DNA from: QHXW01 sp035297145
GTDB taxonomy: Bacteria > Acidobacteriota > Terriglobia > Bryobacterales > Bryobacteraceae
NCBI GenBank assembly: GCA_035297145.1
Contig: DATGZN010000007.1
Coordinates: 1-64,000 of the forward strand
Length of the DNA: 64,000 bases
Direction: 5' to 3'
A program made the translations under genes and the position numbers. Positions 61,255-64,000 of this stretch are shown piece by piece (positions within the stretch are counted from its first letter, which is position 1; each line of letters begins with the position of its first letter). The notes under the pieces are model-generated. The model worked only from the letters and a program-made list of their open reading frames with translations, searched no databases and was not told the origin of the DNA.

Positions 61255-62412
61255 TTATTGCAGACGATTGTATTTCTTGAGCGCCTGGCGCAAGCCATCG
61301 TGCGGGAGGGCGACCACGGTTTGGTTATTTGCGCCCGTCATGGTTTCGGCGCCGACCATCGCATTGATGATGGCTTCCTCGGTCGCCTCGGCGCTGGCAG
61401 TGAACAGGCCGTTCATCTCGTTGTTGGGAAGCATCTTCAAGTCGGCGACACCGGCTGGGCGCGCGGCATCGGGGTTTGCAGTGGAAAAGGCAATAAAGAT
61501 GTCACCGGAACTGTTACCTGAGGTGGAGCCCGTCCGGGCGAGCCCCATGGTGGCGCGGCGTGCAAGACGCTTGAGCTGATGCGGCAGTAGAGGCGCGTCA
61601 GTAGCGATAACAATAATGATGGAGCCTACTTCTGTTTCGTGAGGCGGGGAAGCCGCCGCGTGAGGGCTGGACTCGGGGATTTCGCGGCCCACTGGAACGC
61701 CCGCTACCATGAGCTGGTCGCGAGTTCCACAGTTACACTGCACCAGGGCCCCGACGGTATAGCCGCCGGAGCGCTCGTCTAATTTTCTGGATGCAGTGCC
61801 GGTTCCGCCTTTGAAACCGTAACAACGCATGCCGGTACCGCCGCCGTGATTCCCCTCCGCCACCGGACCGGAGCGCGCATTTTCCAGCGCGGCAAAAACG
61901 TGTTCCGGCTTGACGTGGAACCCGTTGACGTCGTTCAATCGTCCGTCGAAGGTTTCTGCAACCACAGGCAGCGAGAAGAAGCTCGCGCCGTAGGTGTTGG
62001 TCTTGGGCAAGAGACCGGTTTTCGCCTGCCAGGCAATGACGGCGTCGCGCACCACGCCCACGCTGTGCGTGTTGGTGATCATGACCGGTCCATCAAGAAA
62101 TCCGGACTCCTCGACCCAGGTGGTGCCGGTCATCTCGCCATCGCCGTTCTGAGAGAACCAACCGGCGAATACGGCATCGTTGTTGTGTTTGCCGCGGGGC
62201 AGAATCGCCGTTACACCAGTACGTATGCTACTGCCGGAGATCAAGGTAGTTTCACCGACCTCGACGCCTTGTATGTCGGTGATGGCGTCCAGTGGTCCCG
62301 ACGTTCCATCGAACGGGACGCCGAGGCTGCGCGCGCGCGGCTTATCCTGCGCGAATGCAGCCAGTGTGAAACCTGCTAAGAACACGCACAGGAAGCGAAC
62401 GTTTGATCTCAT
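61255..62412 (-). CDS. P1-family (DmpA-type, S58) aminopeptidase/amidase
   Basis: The 385-residue protein has a signal peptide (VRFLCVFLAGFTLAAFAQ) and the complete DmpA pattern: GPLDAITDIQGVEVGETTL, VMITNTHSVGVVRDAV, AEGNHGGGTGMRCYGFKGGTGTASRKL, GYTVGALVQCNCGTRDQL and LPHQLKRLARRATMGLARTG. These Ntn-like enzymes cleave themselves before a serine that becomes the nucleophile; here that is Gly263-Ser264 in TEVGSIIIVIATDAP. Members hydrolyse peptides with N-terminal D- or L-residues or beta-peptides, which fits handling of cell-wall peptides. The start overlaps the upstream hydrolase stop by 4 bp, and the GH20 gene begins 3 bp after its stop. Confidence 0.9.
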   Translation of the reverse strand: MRSNVRFLCVFLAGFTLAAFAQDKPRARSLGVPFDGTSGPLDAITDIQGVEVGETTLISGSSIRTGVTAILPRGKHNNDAVFAGWFSQNGDGEMTGTTWVEESGFLDGPVMITNTHSVGVVRDAVIAWQAKTGLLPKTNTYGASFFSLPVVAETFDGRLNDVNGFHVKPEHVFAALENARSGPVAEGNHGGGTGMRCYGFKGGTGTASRKLDERSGGYTVGALVQCNCGTRDQLMVAGVPVGREIPESSPHAAASPPHETEVGSIIIVIATDAPLLPHQLKRLARRATMGLARTGSTSGNSSGDIFIAFSTANPDAARPAGVADLKMLPNNEMNGLFTASAEATEEAIINAMVGAETMTGANNQTVVALPHDGLRQALKKYNRLQ

Positions 62413-64000
62413 AGCGACAGTGTCCCCAGATACTGTTCGGCGCGGCTCTCTGTTTTAGAGCGCGGCGCGACCGTAAATCTTTCGGCCACGCCGGCATTTG
62501 CATACGCCTGAGCAGTAGCGGCATATGCTTGCCTGGCGATTTCCTCAGTCACTACCGACTTCATCGCATCCACGGGAGCGAGAATCGCAAGCCGGCGGTC
62601 AGCGACAGCCGATGCGACCTGCGGCAGATCGAATTGCCGCAACACATCGGGTATGAAAATATCCGCGGCATAAAGATACCGGTCCGCGGACGTCAGCGTT
62701 CGATAGGAAAGCAACCCACCGTCACACAGCGTATGCGTGATTCTCTCGTCAAGGGCGGCAGCATGAAGGACCCAGAGCGCGCCTCTTCCACGGCCTATCA
62801 CTCTTACTGCGCCGCGGTCCACGTCAGAGCGGCTGAGCGCGTAGTCGACCGAGCGCACCACATCCTGCACGCGCATCCCGAACAGCGATTCGTTCATCTC
62901 CCACGCCATGTACTGCATGGTCGTCTCCGCGTCGTCGACGTGGCCATACAGTCCGCAGCCTGAATCATCCGGGTGGTCGGGCTTGGTTTCTCCGATACCT
63001 CTCACATCCGCGGCAATGACAAGATTGCCCTTCTGCGTCAGCTGTTCCAGAAGCTCGAATTCCAGGGCGTCCTGTTCCTTACCGTAGTCGTTGATGTAAA
63101 GAAGGGCGGAGGTATCCGGCGCACGATTGTCCGGCACGAACACCCAGGCTGGAATGTAGACGCCGGGTTCGGAAAGGAATTGCAGTTTTTCGATGTGATA
63201 GCGGCGCCGCGGCGTGGTGGCGATATGGCGGACGCCCAACGGCCCCTCGAGTTTTCGATAGCGAATGGCACGCGCGATGGCGGCTTTGGAGATCGTGCCT
63301 CCGGGCGGCAGCTTTGCCTGTTTCTTCAGAATCAGCGAATAGATGGTGTCGCCTTTGCCTGAGTGCCGGACCGATCCGTTGGGCGTGCAATTCATATCGT
63401 GTGCCGTTTCCAGCTTGAAATCCGGCTCGACTTCCGGGCCCTTGCGGTTGTAGAACCACCGGCAGAACCAGTTTGTATTGGCCAGCCGCAGTTTCATTGT
63501 CATGTCGTGCGGGTCGACAGCCTCCTCGGCAGAAAATTTTTCCGGCACGCCAAAAAGCTCGTAACGAGCCCTGATGTCGCGGGCGGCCGCATCGAAATCC
63601 GGGTTGAAGTTCTCTATGGTTGCGAGCAACGGTCGCGGGGCAATGGCGACGTGCAGATCCGGCAAATCGATCCCGTAAATCCCCGCTGGGAAGAAATGCT
63701 GTTCGGTATCGCCGGTGCCGAGCCGGGTCTCGGGCCGTATCTCGACAGGCCAGCGGTGCCGGGTTCCACCCTCGTGTACGGCGGCACACCTGATACGCTC
63801 ATCCAATGCGCTGATAAACAGCGTGAGCGTTCCACCGCCCGACTGGCCACAACAGCCGATGCGCTGCGGATCGACTTCCGGCCGTGTGAGCAGATAGTCG
63901 ATGGCACGCATGCCGTCCCAGATGCGGTAGTGCGTGAGATCGTCGCCGAGCAGTAACAAAAGCTGGCCGGGCAGGGAATGCTCCCAAGTCACCGGGCCGC
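62409..64000 (-). CDS. Tandem alpha/beta-hydrolase (acetyl-xylan-esterase-like), 5' part beyond the window
   Basis: The frame is open to the window edge and the first visible residues already lie inside unit 1, so the true start is outside; GTG 63992 is not the real start. Visible are TIWDGIRALDYLLSR-like WDGMRAIDYLLTRPEVDPQRI, the nucleophile elbow GCCGQSGGGTLTL, and the rest of unit 1. Unit 2 (YHIEKLQFLSEPGVYIPAWVFVP, NLVIAADVRGIGETK) has GRGRGA at the elbow, again without Ser. It is a paralogue of the gene at 52338-54524. It is followed, with a 4-bp overlap, by the P1 peptidase, making it the first visible gene of the coupled chain. Confidence 0.78.
   Translation of the reverse strand, partial: GPVTWEHSLPGQLLLLLGDDLTHYRIWDGMRAIDYLLTRPEVDPQRIGCCGQSGGGTLTLFISALDERIRCAAVHEGGTRHRWPVEIRPETRLGTGDTEQHFFPAGIYGIDLPDLHVAIAPRPLLATIENFNPDFDAAARDIRARYELFGVPEKFSAEEAVDPHDMTMKLRLANTNWFCRWFYNRKGPEVEPDFKLETAHDMNCTPNGSVRHSGKGDTIYSLILKKQAKLPPGGTISKAAIARAIRYRKLEGPLGVRHIATTPRRRYHIEKLQFLSEPGVYIPAWVFVPDNRAPDTSALLYINDYGKEQDALEFELLEQLTQKGNLVIAADVRGIGETKPDHPDDSGCGLYGHVDDAETTMQYMAWEMNESLFGMRVQDVVRSVDYALSRSDVDRGAVRVIGRGRGALWVLHAAALDERITHTLCDGGLLSYRTLTSADRYLYAADIFIPDVLRQFDLPQVASAVADRRLAILAPVDAMKSVVTEEIARQAYAATAQAYANAGVAERFTVAPRSKTESRAEQYLGTLSL

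Noticed and set aside
1..64000. CRISPR array, rRNA operon or replication origin
   Set aside because: No regularly spaced repeats, rRNA sequences or clusters of DnaA-type boxes were seen on reading through.

Overview
The window looks like chromosomal DNA of an Acidobacteriota member, most likely near the Solibacter/Bryobacter group. This rests on gene content: two MacB/FtsX-type 'orphan' permeases, a Sig-70_X6-type ECF sigma factor beside a Ser/Thr kinase with a TPR tail, two Oar-like TonB-dependent receptors with an N-terminal carboxypeptidase-regulatory domain, a CRTAC1 (FG-GAP plus ASPIC/UnbV) protein, a dockerin-like module, and many secreted hydrolases (DUF885, DUF1080, DUF4091, GH5, GH20, GH29). 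Taxonomy is an inference from family content; no rRNA is present.

Layout. 1-0.8 kb: the right end of an IS21-family element (istB tail) sits inside a tyrosine-recombinase gene whose remnant points at the 3' end of a tRNA-Ser(CGA), so this is the edge of an integrated island. 0.8-7.3 kb (minus): an MFS transporter, then an operon of ECF sigma factor, zinc-binding anti-sigma factor and Oar-like receptor. 7.4-10 kb: two glycosyltransferase-type genes. 10.1-17.8 kb: a tightly packed trio (DUF1080 protein, DapA-family aldolase/lyase, PLP decarboxylase) and an RND efflux pair. 17.8-25.1 kb: DNA-3-methyladenine glycosylase, acyl-CoA ligase, SGNH hydrolase, PilZ protein, DUF885 metalloprotease and GH29 fucosidase. 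25.3-33.8 kb: two permeases, a TPR kinase and its ECF sigma factor. 34-39.7 kb: secreted propeller proteins and an orphan DUF4123 (type VI secretion adaptor family) protein; two of these genes share an upstream element of about 50 bp. 39.8-40.4 kb: a peroxiredoxin whose peroxidatic cysteine codon is TGA, followed by a bSECIS-like hairpin, i.e. a probable selenoprotein. 40.4-48.2 kb: GH5, a DUF4252 pair, CRTAC1, and a facing operon of TPR protein, unknown protein and Tat-exported phosphatase-like protein. 48.6-64 kb: a large Oar-like receptor, a tandem alpha/beta-hydrolase, and a minus-strand chain of six genes with 4-bp overlaps or a 3-bp gap (second tandem hydrolase, P1 peptidase, GH20, DUF4091, Cache-like protein, M28 peptidase).

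How the genes fit together. Most products carry Sec or Tat signals, which suggests a scavenging lifestyle: outer-membrane receptors import oligomers, and periplasmic or secreted glycosidases, esterases and peptidases degrade glycans and peptides. The 48.6-64 kb block is the most coherent unit and fits degradation of amino-sugar-containing or peptide-linked glycans. The most notable single item is the selenocysteine peroxiredoxin. Next come the DUF4123/propeller pair with its shared promoter-like element and the tandem hydrolases whose second domain has lost the catalytic serine.
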